Source: Pseudomonas marginalis
GTDB taxonomy: Bacteria > Pseudomonadota > Gammaproteobacteria > Pseudomonadales > Pseudomonadaceae
DNA: 64,000 bases
NCBI RefSeq assembly: GCF_024169655.1
Contig: NZ_JALJWV010000001.1
Span: forward strand, 3,601,001-3,665,000
Direction: 5' to 3'
A model generated the notes under the pieces. The model saw nothing but the letters and a program-made list of their open reading frames with translations. It was not told the origin of the DNA and ran no database searches. A program made the position numbers and the translations under genes. How positions within the stretch are numbered: position 1 is the first letter of the stretch; every line of letters begins with the position of its first letter. Positions 19,201 through 28,217 of the stretch are shown here, piece after piece.

Positions 19201-19662
19201 TCAACCGCGCAGGGCCTTGAGTTTGTCCAGCACGCCTTGCGCGGTCTGCTCGCCCATCAACTGCTCACGCACCTTGCCCTTGTCATCGATGATGTAAGTC
19301 ACCGGCAACGCTTCGCTGCGTGGAATATCAAAGATCCCGTCCGGGTTCTGTGCCAGCACGGTGAACTTGATGCCCAGCTTGTCGCTGGCGTCCTTCAGTT
19401 CTGCACCCTGCACATTGTCGAAATTGACCCCGAACACGCCGACGTTCTGCCCTTTCAACTGTTCCGACAAGGCGTTGAGCTCAGGAATTTCCGTGCGACA
19501 CGGGCCACACCATTCCGCCCAGTAGTTGACCACCAGCCATTGCTTGTCCAAGCGCTCGGCCGCCACTTTCTGGCCATATTGGTCAACGCCGTAGTCATTA
19601 CCGCAGCCGCTGAGCAGCAGGGTTGTGATGATCGCCAATGCACCGATCAGTCGCCTTGTCAT
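19201..19662 (-). CDS. TlpA-like thioredoxin-fold lipoprotein
   Basis: A 153-residue protein with signal MTRRLIGALAIITTLLLSGC (lipobox Cys20) and a thioredoxin fold. The redox site is AEWCGPCRTEIPEL (Cys at about 52 and 55) and the cis-Pro is in EALPVTYIID. TlpA/ResA-type proteins reduce disulfides in the periplasm, often for cytochrome c or copper-site assembly. No such genes are adjacent, so the client is unknown. It is divergent from arsC-wrbA, with 115 bases between starts. Confidence 0.9.
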   Translation of the reverse strand: MTRRLIGALAIITTLLLSGCGNDYGVDQYGQKVAAERLDKQWLVVNYWAEWCGPCRTEIPELNALSEQLKGQNVGVFGVNFDNVQGAELKDASDKLGIKFTVLAQNPDGIFDIPRSEALPVTYIIDDKGKVREQLMGEQTAQGVLDKLKALRG

Positions 19663-19777
19663 GGGGTAATCCTTCGCAAAAATGAACGTTGGCTGCGGCT
19701 GATCGCCTCTTACGGTTTAAGGACCGGGCGCAGCGCAGGTAGAATACCCGCCACCTTACGCAAGATGCGACCCGCAC

Positions 19778-21145
<1,368 letters not shown>

Positions 21146-21149
21146 CCCG

Positions 21150-21216
21150 CCATCATCGCGGACAAGCCCACAGTTGAAATGCAGTTTCCTGTGGGAGTGG
21201 GCTTGCCCGCGATGGC
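21150..21216. repeat. REP pair (REPIN) between convergent genes
   Basis: Inverted copies GCCATC-CGCGG-CAAGCCCACAG and CTGTGGGAGTGGGCTTGCCC-GCGATGGC flank a short spacer, so the whole can fold into one long hairpin. It lies between the DUF2069 gene and the converging glycosylase-like gene. Confidence 0.8.
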
Positions 21217-21228
21217 ATCACCTCGGTC

Positions 21229-21900
21229 TCAATGATTGACCGTATACGCCAGCATCATCGACAACTGACACATCGGCCGCCCACTCTCGGCATGCCACTG
21301 GTTGAACGCCCCCTGCACCGTCGCCAGGTCGCGCAGGCTGGTGGGGGCCTTGTCGACGATCTTCTGCGCATGCAGTGCCGCGACCACGTCATCGCTCGGC
21401 ACGAAGGTATCCTTGCCCACCATGCGCAGGAAGCGCGGCGCCGACAGCCCGCCCAATTGATGGCCGTGCTTGCTCAGGTATTTCCACAACCCGACGATGT
21501 CGGTCACCGGCCAATCGGCGATAAACGCGCCGAAACTGCCCTTCTCATGGGCGATGTCGAGGATCATCTGCGCGTTACGCGGCACGCTCTTGAGCTTGCC
21601 CAAGTGGCGGATGATGCGCGTGTCCTGCATCAAGCGCTCCAGGTGTTCGGCGCCCATCAGCACGACTTTTTCCGGGTCGAAGCCAAAGAACACCTGCTCG
21701 AACGCGGGCCATTTGGCATCCACGACGCTGTGCTTGAGCCCGGCGCGAAAAACCCGCAGCGCCAGGGTCGACAGGTAACGATCATCACTGATCTGGCGCA
21801 ATTGCGCCGGCGTCTTGGGGACAGGCAGACGGGCTTCCAGTTCGGCCGCCGAACCGAAGCGGTTCAGACAATATTCGTGCAGCCACTTGTAATCGCGCAT
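21229..21900 (-). CDS. DNA-3-methyladenine glycosylase I-like protein
   Basis: A 223-residue helical protein resembling the adenine-glycosylase (TagI) superfamily: LSTLALRVFRAGLKHSVVDAKWPAFEQVFFGFDP near 50-83 corresponds to the helix pair before the base pocket, and later come IVGLWKYLSKHGHQLGGLSAPRFLRMVG and SDDVVAALHA. The zinc ligands and the N-terminal HDxEWG of true TagI are not seen, so substrate and activity are uncertain. It is probably single, with ttcA behind it and a REPIN after its stop. Confidence 0.75.
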   Translation of the reverse strand: MRDYKWLHEYCLNRFGSAAELEARLPVPKTPAQLRQISDDRYLSTLALRVFRAGLKHSVVDAKWPAFEQVFFGFDPEKVVLMGAEHLERLMQDTRIIRHLGKLKSVPRNAQMILDIAHEKGSFGAFIADWPVTDIVGLWKYLSKHGHQLGGLSAPRFLRMVGKDTFVPSDDVVAALHAQKIVDKAPTSLRDLATVQGAFNQWHAESGRPMCQLSMMLAYTVNH

Positions 21901-21921
21901 GCCCTCTCCTGGGGATTGAAA

Positions 21922-21948
21922 TCAAAACGGCGCCTGTGAGCGCCGTCG
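21922..21948 (-). terminator. Terminator of ttcA
   Basis: Stem ACGGCGC/GCGCCGT with a six-base loop. On the minus strand it is followed by TTTTGATTT, right after the ttcA stop. Confidence 0.75.
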
Positions 21949-21967
21949 TTCAGAGCGTTGAGAAACG

Positions 21968-22792
21968 TCAGAGGTTCACCACGTTGACGAAGCGCGAAGC
22001 GGCGTTCTCGTCGATACGCAGGCTGGTGAAGTCGAACAGGTTACGGTCGGCCAACTGCGACGGGATCACGTTCTGCAAGCTGCGAAAGATACTCTCGGTC
22101 CGCCCTGGGGTCTTGCGTTCCCAATCCTGGAGCATCTCCTTGACCACCTGGCGCTGCAGGTTTTCCTGGGAACCGCACAGGTTGCACGGGATGATCGGGA
22201 ATTGCTTGAAGTCGGAGTAAGCCTGGATGTCCTTCTCGTTGCAATACGCCAGCGGGCGAATCACCACGTTGCGTCCATCATCGGCGCGCAGCTTGGGCGG
22301 CATGGCCTTGAGGGAGCCGTTGAAGAACATGTTGAGGAAGAACGTCTCGACGATATCGTCGCGGTGATGCCCCAGGGCCATCTTGGTCGCACCGATCTCA
22401 TCGGCAAACGTGTAGAGCGTGCCACGGCGCAGGCGCGAACACAGCGAGCAGGTGGTCTTGCCCTCCGGGATCAGCTCCTTGACCACCGAATAGGTGTCTT
22501 TTTCGACGATGTGGTACTCGATGCCCAATGCCTTGAGGTAGGCCGGCAGCACGTCTTCGGGGAAGCCCGGTTGTTTCTGGTCCATGTTGACGGCGACGAT
22601 CTCAAACTTGATCGGCGCGACCTTTTGCAGGTGCAGCAGCACGTCGAGCAGGGTGTAGCTGTCCTTGCCGCCGGAGAGGCAGACCATGACCTTATCGCCG
22701 TCCTCAATCATGTTGAAGTCGGCGACCGCTTCACCGGCCAGGCGACGCAGGCGTTTTTGCAGTTTGTTCTGGTTGACCGTAAGAGTGCCCAT
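21968..22792 (-). CDS. ttcA: tRNA 2-thiocytidine(32) synthetase
   Basis: TtcA thiolates cytidine 32 of certain tRNAs using ATP and an iron-sulfur cluster. The 274-residue protein has the PP-loop [15 protein letters not shown] near 31-45 and the two cluster-binding Cys pairs [10 protein letters not shown] (about 116-119) and [13 protein letters not shown] (about 201-204), with [19 protein letters not shown] between them. It stands alone with its own terminator and is divergent from the Yip1-family gene. Confidence 0.96.
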   Translation of the reverse strand: MGTLTVNQNKLQKRLRRLAGEAVADFNMIEDGDKVMVCLSGGKDSYTLLDVLLHLQKVAPIKFEIVAVNMDQKQPGFPEDVLPAYLKALGIEYHIVEKDTYSVVKELIPEGKTTCSLCSRLRRGTLYTFADEIGATKMALGHHRDDIVETFFLNMFFNGSLKAMPPKLRADDGRNVVIRPLAYCNEKDIQAYSDFKQFPIIPCNLCGSQENLQRQVVKEMLQDWERKTPGRTESIFRSLQNVIPSQLADRNLFDFTSLRIDENAASRFVNVVNL

Positions 22793-22863
22793 GGCGCTTG
22801 GATCCGCTAGAGGTGTGTGACGAAAAGCCGGGTATTTTACCGGTAAGGTTGGTCAAGTTCCAA

Positions 22864-22891
22864 TGTGGGAGGGAGCAAGCCCCCTCCCACA
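22864..22891. repeat. Single REP element upstream of Yip1-family gene
   Basis: TGTGGGAGGGAGCAAG followed by CCCCCTCCCACA. It is the only REP of the window lying between divergent genes. Confidence 0.75.
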
Positions 22892-22990
22892 CATGACTGC
22901 ATTGCCAACTACAGACCGCGCCGCGATTAAGCCCACTGTTTACAGCGCAATTTGCTCTAAAGCCCTACGGTTTTTCCGGTCATCACTTCC

Positions 22991-23012
22991 TATACTGCGA
23001 CTTGAGGTCGCA
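22991..23012 (+). promoter_or_regulatory. Candidate -10 with overlapping palindrome
   Basis: TATACT (22991-22996) runs directly into TGCGAC-TTGAG-GTCGCA (22996-23012), a perfect six-base inverted repeat placed where transcription should begin, about 95 bases before the Yip1-family ATG. It could be an operator or a 5' hairpin of the message. No good -35 was found. Confidence 0.35.
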
Positions 23013-23095
23013 CATAACTATCCAGACCTTTCAGGCCATCTGGCCCGTGGGCGCTCCGATGGGGGGCGATGGTAATAACAACAGGAGTGACTGGC

Positions 23096-23698
23096 ATGAT
23101 CCATCACGTCGTGGGGCTTTTTACCCATCCCGACCAGGAATGGCGGGAAATTCGTGGCGATAAAGAAGAAAGCGTCGGCCACATGTACCTCACACACACC
23201 TTGATCCTTGCGGCGATCCCCGCCGTATCAGCCTATATCGGCACCACTCAGATCGGCTGGGTCATCGGCAACCGCTCCCCGGTCATGCTGACCCAGGAAA
23301 GCGCCTTGTGGATGACCCTCATGTCTTACGTGGCGATGCTCGGCGGCGTAGCGGTCATGGGCGCCTTCATTCACTGGATGGCGCGCACCTACGACGCCAG
23401 CCCCAGCATGGCGCGTTGTATCGCCTTTGCCACCTACACCGCCACACCGCTGTTTATCGGCGGGCTGGCGGCGCTCTACCCGCACATGTGGCTGGGGATG
23501 GTCGTCGGCACGGCGGCGATCTGTTACACGGTGTACCTGCTGTATGTGGGGTTACCGACGTTCATGAGCATCGATCCGGACGAAGGCTTCCTGTTTTCCA
23601 GCTCGGTGTTGGCCGTGGGCCTGGTCGTGCTGGTGGCAATCATGGCGTTTACTGTGATCGTCTGGGGCCTGGGCGTTGGCCCGATCTATACCAACTAA
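23096..23698 (+). CDS. Yip1-family membrane protein
   Basis: A 200-residue protein from the ATG at 23096, with AGGAG eight bases upstream. A soluble start (MIHHVVGLFTHPDQEWREIRGD, typical of bacterial Yip1-domain proteins) precedes about five hydrophobic helices. Pro and Tyr residues in FATYTATPLFIGGLAALYP fit the Yip1 domain. Function in bacteria is unknown. It stands alone, ended by a hairpin terminator, between divergent ttcA and sprT. Confidence 0.85.
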   Translation: MIHHVVGLFTHPDQEWREIRGDKEESVGHMYLTHTLILAAIPAVSAYIGTTQIGWVIGNRSPVMLTQESALWMTLMSYVAMLGGVAVMGAFIHWMARTYDASPSMARCIAFATYTATPLFIGGLAALYPHMWLGMVVGTAAICYTVYLLYVGLPTFMSIDPDEGFLFSSSVLAVGLVVLVAIMAFTVIVWGLGVGPIYTN

Positions 23699-23717
23699 GC
23701 GGTTTCACCCAGCAGGC

Positions 23718-23741
23718 AAGGCCACCGCAAGGTGGCTTTGT
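23718..23741 (+). terminator. Terminator of the Yip1-family gene
   Basis: Stem GCCACC/GGTGGC with GCAA loop, followed by TTTGTG, 20 bases after the stop. Confidence 0.6.
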
Positions 23742-23827
23742 GCGTCATGCATGACCATTCGGCGCCTGACCGATTCGGAAACACCCGCCTTTGCGGCATA
23801 CTGGGCATCTCTGGAGAGATGTACAGC

Positions 23828-24322
23828 ATGCCCGAGCAACTCAATACCCGCGTCGAAGATTGTTTCCTGCTAGCCGAATCCTTTTTCAAACGAAGCTTCA
23901 AACGCCCCCAGGTCAGCCTCAAGTTGCGGGGCCAGAAAGCCGGTGTCGCGCATTTGCACGAAAACCTGCTGCGCTTCAACCCACAGTTGTACCGAGAAAA
24001 CAGCCAACACTTCCTCAAACAGACCGTGGCCCATGAAGTGGCGCACCTGATCGCCCACCAATTGTTTGGCGAACGCATCCAGCCCCATGGCGAGGAATGG
24101 CAACTGATCATGCGCGGCGTGTATGAACTGCCGCCGGACCGTTGCCACACCTATGAGATCAAGCGCCGCCAGGTGACCCGCTATATCTACCGCTGCCCAT
24201 GTGCCGACAGCGACTTCCCGTTTTCGTCACAGCGCCATGGGTTGGTGAGGCAGGGGCGGCGTTATCTGTGCAGGCGCTGTCGGCAGACGTTGGTGTTTAC
24301 CGGGGAAACTCGCGTCGAGTGA
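23828..24322 (+). CDS. sprT: SprT-family zinc metalloprotein
   Basis: A 164-residue protein from the ATG at 23828 (GGAGATG nearby upstream). It has the metallopeptidase motif VAHEVAHLIAHQLFG (HEVAH near 68-72), the third-ligand region HGEEWQLIMRGV, and a C-terminal zinc ribbon CPCADSDF ... YLCRRCRQTLVF. SprT resembles the protease domain of SPRTN, which repairs DNA-protein crosslinks; its bacterial role is not proven. A large REP pair follows the stop. Confidence 0.92.
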   Translation: MPEQLNTRVEDCFLLAESFFKRSFKRPQVSLKLRGQKAGVAHLHENLLRFNPQLYRENSQHFLKQTVAHEVAHLIAHQLFGERIQPHGEEWQLIMRGVYELPPDRCHTYEIKRRQVTRYIYRCPCADSDFPFSSQRHGLVRQGRRYLCRRCRQTLVFTGETRVE

Positions 24323-24335
24323 AATATGCGGTGTG

Positions 24336-24432
24336 TGTGAGGGCCTCATCGGGGGCAAGCCCCCTCCCACATTTTGACCCTGTTCACAGAGCTAATTGTG
24401 GGAGGGGGCTTGCCCCCGATGAGGCCCTCACA
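24336..24432. repeat. Long REP pair (REPIN) between sprT and CoA-transferase gene
   Basis: Two inverted REP copies whose outer flanks also match: TGTGAGGGCCTCATCGGGGG on the left and CCCCCGATGAGGCCCTCACA on the right. This gives about 40 paired bases with a spacer of about 17. It is the longest REPIN of the window and lies between convergent genes. Confidence 0.9.
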
Positions 24433-24436
24433 GTCC

Positions 24437-25618
24437 CTACACAACCACCTTGGCCCTACGCAACTCGCTGATGCGCTGTGAGCTCAAGCCCAACTCCATC
24501 AGCACTTCATCACTGTGTGCGCCCACAGCGGCCCCAATATGCCGGGGAGCTGGCAGCCCCTCGGAAAACTTCAGCGGGCAAGCCATCTGCGCCTGGGTCG
24601 AGCCGTCGGCCCGAGGCACCTGGGCGACCAACTCCCGCGCCTTCAACTGCGGATGCTCCACCGCTTCGCTCAGACTCAACACCGGTTCCACGCATGCATC
24701 CACCCCGGCAAACAACTCGCACAGCTCCTCGAAGCTGCGCTTCTCGAACTCAACCTGCAGCGCCTGCTTGAGCGCCTTTTGCTGCGCAGGCTTGGGCGAC
24801 AAGCCTTGTGCCGCCAACTCCGGTCGTCCCAACGTTGCGCACAATTGCTGCATAAACGCCGGCTCCAGACTGCCGACCGACATCCAGCGCCCATCACGGG
24901 AGCGGTAATAATCGTAGAAACTGCCACCATTGAGCACATGGGTCTCCCAGCCGGGCTCCACGCCGCAGGCCAGATATCCAGCGCCGGCCATCGCATTCAA
25001 GCTGAACGAGCAGTCGGTCATGCTCACATCCAGGTATTGACCGACGCCGCTCTGTTGCCGCGCAATCACCGCCGCGAGCAGGCCCACCACCGCGTGCAGC
25101 GAGCCGCCGGCGACATCTGCCAATTGCACGCCCAAGGGCAGCGGCCCGCTGTCCTGACGCCCGGTATGGCTGGCCACTCCGGCCAACGCCAGATAGTTGA
25201 TATCGTGCCCGGCGCGATCCTTGTAGGGGCCGGTCTGACCGTACCCGGTGATCGACACATAAATCAGCCGCGGGTTGATCGCCTTCAACGCCGCATACCC
25301 CAGGCCCAGGCGTTCCATCACCCCAGGGCGAAACTGTTCGAGCACGATGTCGTAGCCCTTGACCAGCTCGCGCACAATCTCCAGCGCCTCGGCCTGCTTC
25401 AGATCCAGGGCGAGGCTGCGCTTATTGCGATTGAGGTAAGCATGGCTCGCCGAGGTCCCCTGATCATGGGGCGGCAGCACGCGGAGCAGGTCCATGCGCG
25501 TGGGCGATTCGATGCGCAGCACCTCGGCGCCCATGTCCGCCAGCATCAGCGAAGCGAACGGGCCGGGCAGCAAGGTGGAAAAATCCAGTACTTTAAGGGA
25601 CGCCAAGGGACCTGACAT
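24437..25618 (-). CDS. CaiB/BaiF CoA-transferase or alpha-methylacyl-CoA racemase
   Basis: A 393-residue class III CoA-transferase-fold protein starting MSGPLASLKVLDFSTLLPGPFASLMLADMGAEVLRIE, with GGAG before the ATG. It carries RNKRSLALDLK, VLEQFRPGVMERLGLGY, and AGHDINYLALAGV, where the His matches the catalytic base of methylacyl-CoA racemases, followed by LADVAGGSLHAVVGLLAA. These features favour racemase over transferase, but substrate cannot be told. No metabolic neighbours are linked; it is monocistronic and convergent with sprT. Confidence 0.88.
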   Translation of the reverse strand: MSGPLASLKVLDFSTLLPGPFASLMLADMGAEVLRIESPTRMDLLRVLPPHDQGTSASHAYLNRNKRSLALDLKQAEALEIVRELVKGYDIVLEQFRPGVMERLGLGYAALKAINPRLIYVSITGYGQTGPYKDRAGHDINYLALAGVASHTGRQDSGPLPLGVQLADVAGGSLHAVVGLLAAVIARQQSGVGQYLDVSMTDCSFSLNAMAGAGYLACGVEPGWETHVLNGGSFYDYYRSRDGRWMSVGSLEPAFMQQLCATLGRPELAAQGLSPKPAQQKALKQALQVEFEKRSFEELCELFAGVDACVEPVLSLSEAVEHPQLKARELVAQVPRADGSTQAQMACPLKFSEGLPAPRHIGAAVGAHSDEVLMELGLSSQRISELRRAKVVV

Positions 25619-25696
25619 GGAGACTCCGTTTCCGATTCGACAGACCACAGCGTAGTCAGCCTTCAGCGCCCAGGGCAATCGTCAGAACGATCAGCG

Positions 25697-25728
25697 GCCG
25701 TGACCGTTTTGATCACGGCGGGCTTTTT
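25697..25728 (+). promoter_or_regulatory. Hairpin with T-run in the tusD leader
   Basis: CCGTGA-CCGTTTTGA-TCACGG (25698-25718) followed by CGGGCTTTTTCC, about 50 bases before the tusD ATG. It resembles an intrinsic terminator, yet no plus-strand gene ends here. It may be an attenuator or may block transcription entering from upstream. Confidence 0.35.
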
Positions 25729-25776
25729 CCCGACGACGGCCTTATCATTGACCCACGTTTGCTTGCAGGGTGTTCC

Positions 25777-26169
25777 ATGAAATTCGCGATAGCAGTGTTT
25801 TCCGCCGCCCATGCGCCCTCCTCGCGTCGCGCCTTGCTGTTCGCCCAGGCGGCGCTGGCCGGCGGGCATGAGATTGTGCGGCTGTTTTTTTATCAGGATG
25901 GCGTCTACAGCGCCTCCAACACCATCGTTACGCCACAGGATGAGCAAGACATCGCCCGCCAATGGCGTGAGTTTGTCAGCGCACATCAGTTGGACGCCGT
26001 GGTCTGCATCGCCGCAGCCCTGCGCCGTGGTGTGCTCAACAGTGAAGAAGCCGCGCGCTACCAACGCAGCGCGGTGAACGTGGAGGCGCCATGGGAGCTG
26101 TCGGGCCTTGGGCAATTGCACGACGCGAGCCAGATCGCCGACCGCTTGATCTGTTTTGGAGGGCCGTGA
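25777..26169 (+). CDS. tusD: Sulfur-relay protein TusD
   Basis: A 130-residue DsrE-fold protein. TusD accepts persulfide sulfur from TusA in the TusBCD complex and hands it to TusE for tRNA 2-thiolation. The start MKFAIAVFSAAHAPSSRRALLFAQAAL, the FFYQDGV loop, and the sulfur-carrying Cys in DAVVCIAAALRRGVL (about 78) fit. It is first of the tusDCBE cluster and is followed by tusC after one base. Confidence 0.95.
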   Translation: MKFAIAVFSAAHAPSSRRALLFAQAALAGGHEIVRLFFYQDGVYSASNTIVTPQDEQDIARQWREFVSAHQLDAVVCIAAALRRGVLNSEEAARYQRSAVNVEAPWELSGLGQLHDASQIADRLICFGGP

Positions 26170-26170
26170 C

Positions 26171-26521
26171 ATGTCCACATCCTTGCTGGTGATCAGCCGC
26201 CAGGCACCGTGGTCCGGGCCGAGCGCGCGGGAAGCGCTGGATATCGTATTGGCCGGCGGCGCGTTCGATCTGCCCATCGGCCTGCTGTTTCTGGATGACG
26301 GCGTGTTCCAACTGGCACCGCACCAGGACCCCAAGGCCGTGCAGCAAAAAGACCTCGGCGCCAACCTGCAGGCGCTGGGGCTGTTCGGTATCGACGAGGT
26401 GTTTGCCTGCGAGCACAGCCTCGCCGCGCGCGGGCTGACGCACCCGGTCAATGCACAGCCGCTGAACAACGAACAGATTTCCCAGTTGATTGACCGTTAC
26501 GACCAGGTGATAACCCTCTGA
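26171..26521 (+). CDS. tusC: Sulfur-relay protein TusC
   Basis: A 116-residue DsrF-like subunit of the TusBCD hexamer: MSTSLLVISRQAPWSGPSAREALDIVLAGGAFDLPIGLLFLDDGVFQL, then FGIDEVFACEHSLAARGL. The ATG at 26171 directly follows the tusD stop. Its stop overlaps the tusB ATG by one base. Confidence 0.94.
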   Translation: MSTSLLVISRQAPWSGPSAREALDIVLAGGAFDLPIGLLFLDDGVFQLAPHQDPKAVQQKDLGANLQALGLFGIDEVFACEHSLAARGLTHPVNAQPLNNEQISQLIDRYDQVITL

Positions 26522-26799
26522 TGTCGACTCTACATGTGGTGTCTCACTCCCCGTTTACCGATAGCCGCCTCGACAGCTGCCTGCGCATCTGCGGCAGCGA
26601 CGATGCGATCCTGCTCTGTGGCGACGGCGCCTACGGGCTGCATCACCCGGCCCTGCAACTCAAGGGCGTGAAGGTGTTTGTGCTGGCCGAAGACAGCCTG
26701 GCGCGCAACCTGCCGCTGCCCGACTGGGCCGACTGCGTGGATTACCCAGGCTTCGTGCAGCTGTCGATCGACTACGACAAGGTCAACACCTGGCTATGA
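26521..26799 (+). CDS. tusB: Sulfur-relay protein TusB
   Basis: A 92-residue DsrH-like subunit: MSTLHVVSHSPFTDSRLDSCLRICGSDDAILLCGDGAYG, typical of TusB, ending in VDYPGFVQLSIDYDKVNTWL. It forms the hexamer with TusC and TusD. It overlaps tusE by four bases. Confidence 0.93.
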   Translation: MSTLHVVSHSPFTDSRLDSCLRICGSDDAILLCGDGAYGLHHPALQLKGVKVFVLAEDSLARNLPLPDWADCVDYPGFVQLSIDYDKVNTWL

Positions 26800-27131
26800 A
26801 CACCCTGACCGTGGGCACGCACGCCCTCGAACTGGACAAGGACGGCTACCTCGTCGACCTGAACGAGTGGTCGGTCGACGTGGCCAACGCCCTGGCCGCC
26901 GCCGAAGCCCTCGAGTTGACCCCGGCGCACTGGGAAATCCTCGAGCTGCTGCGCCAGTTCTATCAAGAATTCCAGCTGTCCCCCGCCACGCGCCCGCTGA
27001 TCAAATACACCGCCTTGAAGCTGGGCGCGGACAAGGGCAACAGCCTGCACCTCAACAAACTGTTCAACGGCACTCCCGCCAAACTCGCCGCCAAGCTGGC
27101 GGGCCTGCCCAGGCCGACGAATTGCTTATGA
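26796..27131 (+). CDS. tusE: Sulfur carrier TusE (DsrC family)
   Basis: A 111-residue DsrC/TusE-like protein: LDKDGYLVDLNEWSVDVANALAAAE, LTPAHWEILELLRQFYQEFQLSPATRPL and a C-terminal swinging arm ending RPTNCL, whose Cys (second last) carries the persulfide to MnmA. The MnmA gene is about 20 kb away in this window. It overlaps the TrpD2-like gene by four bases. Confidence 0.95.
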   Translation: MNTLTVGTHALELDKDGYLVDLNEWSVDVANALAAAEALELTPAHWEILELLRQFYQEFQLSPATRPLIKYTALKLGADKGNSLHLNKLFNGTPAKLAAKLAGLPRPTNCL

Positions 27132-28129
27132 CCGACTTTGCCCCGCTGCCCCTCGAAACCCCCGCCGAGCACCCGTTTGCGCCGTTCGTGCGCATCCTGG
27201 GCAAAGGCAAGCGCGGCGCGCGCAACCTGACCCGCGAAGAAGCCCGCGAAGCCATGGGCATGCTGCTTGACGAAAAAGTCGAAGACACCCAGCTCGGCGC
27301 CTTCCTCATGCTGCTGCGCCACAAAGAGGAAAGCCCGGAAGAACTCGCCGGTTTCACCGAAGCGGTGCGCGAGCGCTTGCACGCGCCGGCGCTGAAGGTG
27401 GATGTCGACTGGCCGACCTACGCCGGCAAAAAGCGCCACCTGCCGTGGTTCCTGCTGGCCGCCAAGTGCCTGGCGCAGAACGGTGTGCGCATCCTCATGC
27501 ACGGCGGCGGCGCCCACACCGCTGGCCGGTTGTACACCGAACAATTGCTCGAAGGCCTGCAGATCCCGCTGTGCCGCAATTGGCAGCAGGTCGAGACGGC
27601 TTTCGAGCACGGCAACCTGGCGTTCATCCCACTGGGCGACTGGGCACCGCAACTGCAACGCATGATCGACCTGCGCAACACCCTGGGCCTGCGCTCGCCG
27701 ATCCACTCCCTGGCACGCCTGCTCAACCCACTGAACGCCCGCTGCGGCCTGCAAAGCATCTTCCACCCCGGTTACCAGGGTGTACACCGCGATGCCAGCG
27801 GCCTACTCGGCGACAATGTGATTGTGGTCAAGGGCGATGGTGGTGAGATCGAGATCAACCCCGACACGATCAGCCACCTCTACGGCACCACCGGCGGCGA
27901 AAGTTGGGACGAAGAATGGCCCGCCCTCTCCGCCCAGCGCCATGTCAAACCGGCCAGCCTGGAGCCCGAGCAGTTGAAAGCGCTGTGGCGCGGCGATGTC
28001 GAGGACAGCTACCCGCAACTCGCCTTGATCGCCACCATGGCCCTGGCCTTGCGCGGTCTGGGTCATCCGCGGGAGCAAGCGTTCGAACTGGCCCAGCACT
28101 ACTGGGATGCGCGGGATAAATCGATTTAA
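27128..28129 (+). CDS. TrpD2/YbiB-like glycosyltransferase-family protein
   Basis: A 333-residue protein with the anthranilate phosphoribosyltransferase fold: N-terminal helical part (FAPFVRILGKGKRGARNLTREEAREAMGMLL), then HGGGAHTAGRLYTEQLLEGLQ, LGLRSPIHSLARLLNPL and VVKGDGGEIEINPD. True TrpD glycine-rich PRPP loops are changed. E. coli YbiB of this group binds nucleic acids and is LexA-controlled. Its four-base overlap with tusE suggests joint expression with the tRNA thiolation genes. No LexA box was seen here. Confidence 0.85.
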   Translation: MTDFAPLPLETPAEHPFAPFVRILGKGKRGARNLTREEAREAMGMLLDEKVEDTQLGAFLMLLRHKEESPEELAGFTEAVRERLHAPALKVDVDWPTYAGKKRHLPWFLLAAKCLAQNGVRILMHGGGAHTAGRLYTEQLLEGLQIPLCRNWQQVETAFEHGNLAFIPLGDWAPQLQRMIDLRNTLGLRSPIHSLARLLNPLNARCGLQSIFHPGYQGVHRDASGLLGDNVIVVKGDGGEIEINPDTISHLYGTTGGESWDEEWPALSAQRHVKPASLEPEQLKALWRGDVEDSYPQLALIATMALALRGLGHPREQAFELAQHYWDARDKSI

Positions 28130-28217
28130 TCGATCATTGCGCCGCAGTTTTTGCGCTTTTAGTTCGAACTCATCCCTTTAGACTGGGCTCTAACGCTTAT
28201 TAGCCAAGGAGCCAGTC

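Larger units (their letters stand above)
22793..23095. other. Divergent ttcA/Yip1 intergenic region
   Basis: This 303-base region carries a single REP (22864-22891) near the ttcA end, TATACT at 22991-22996 as a candidate -10 for the Yip1-family gene, and a palindrome just after it. Otherwise I see no gene; short open frames here lack ribosome sites. Confidence 0.6.

Noticed and set aside
24336..24432. Possible CRISPR repeats among the GGGGGCAAGCCCC copies
   Set aside because: The copies are dispersed, inverted in pairs and not separated by uniform spacers; no cas genes are present. They are REP elements.
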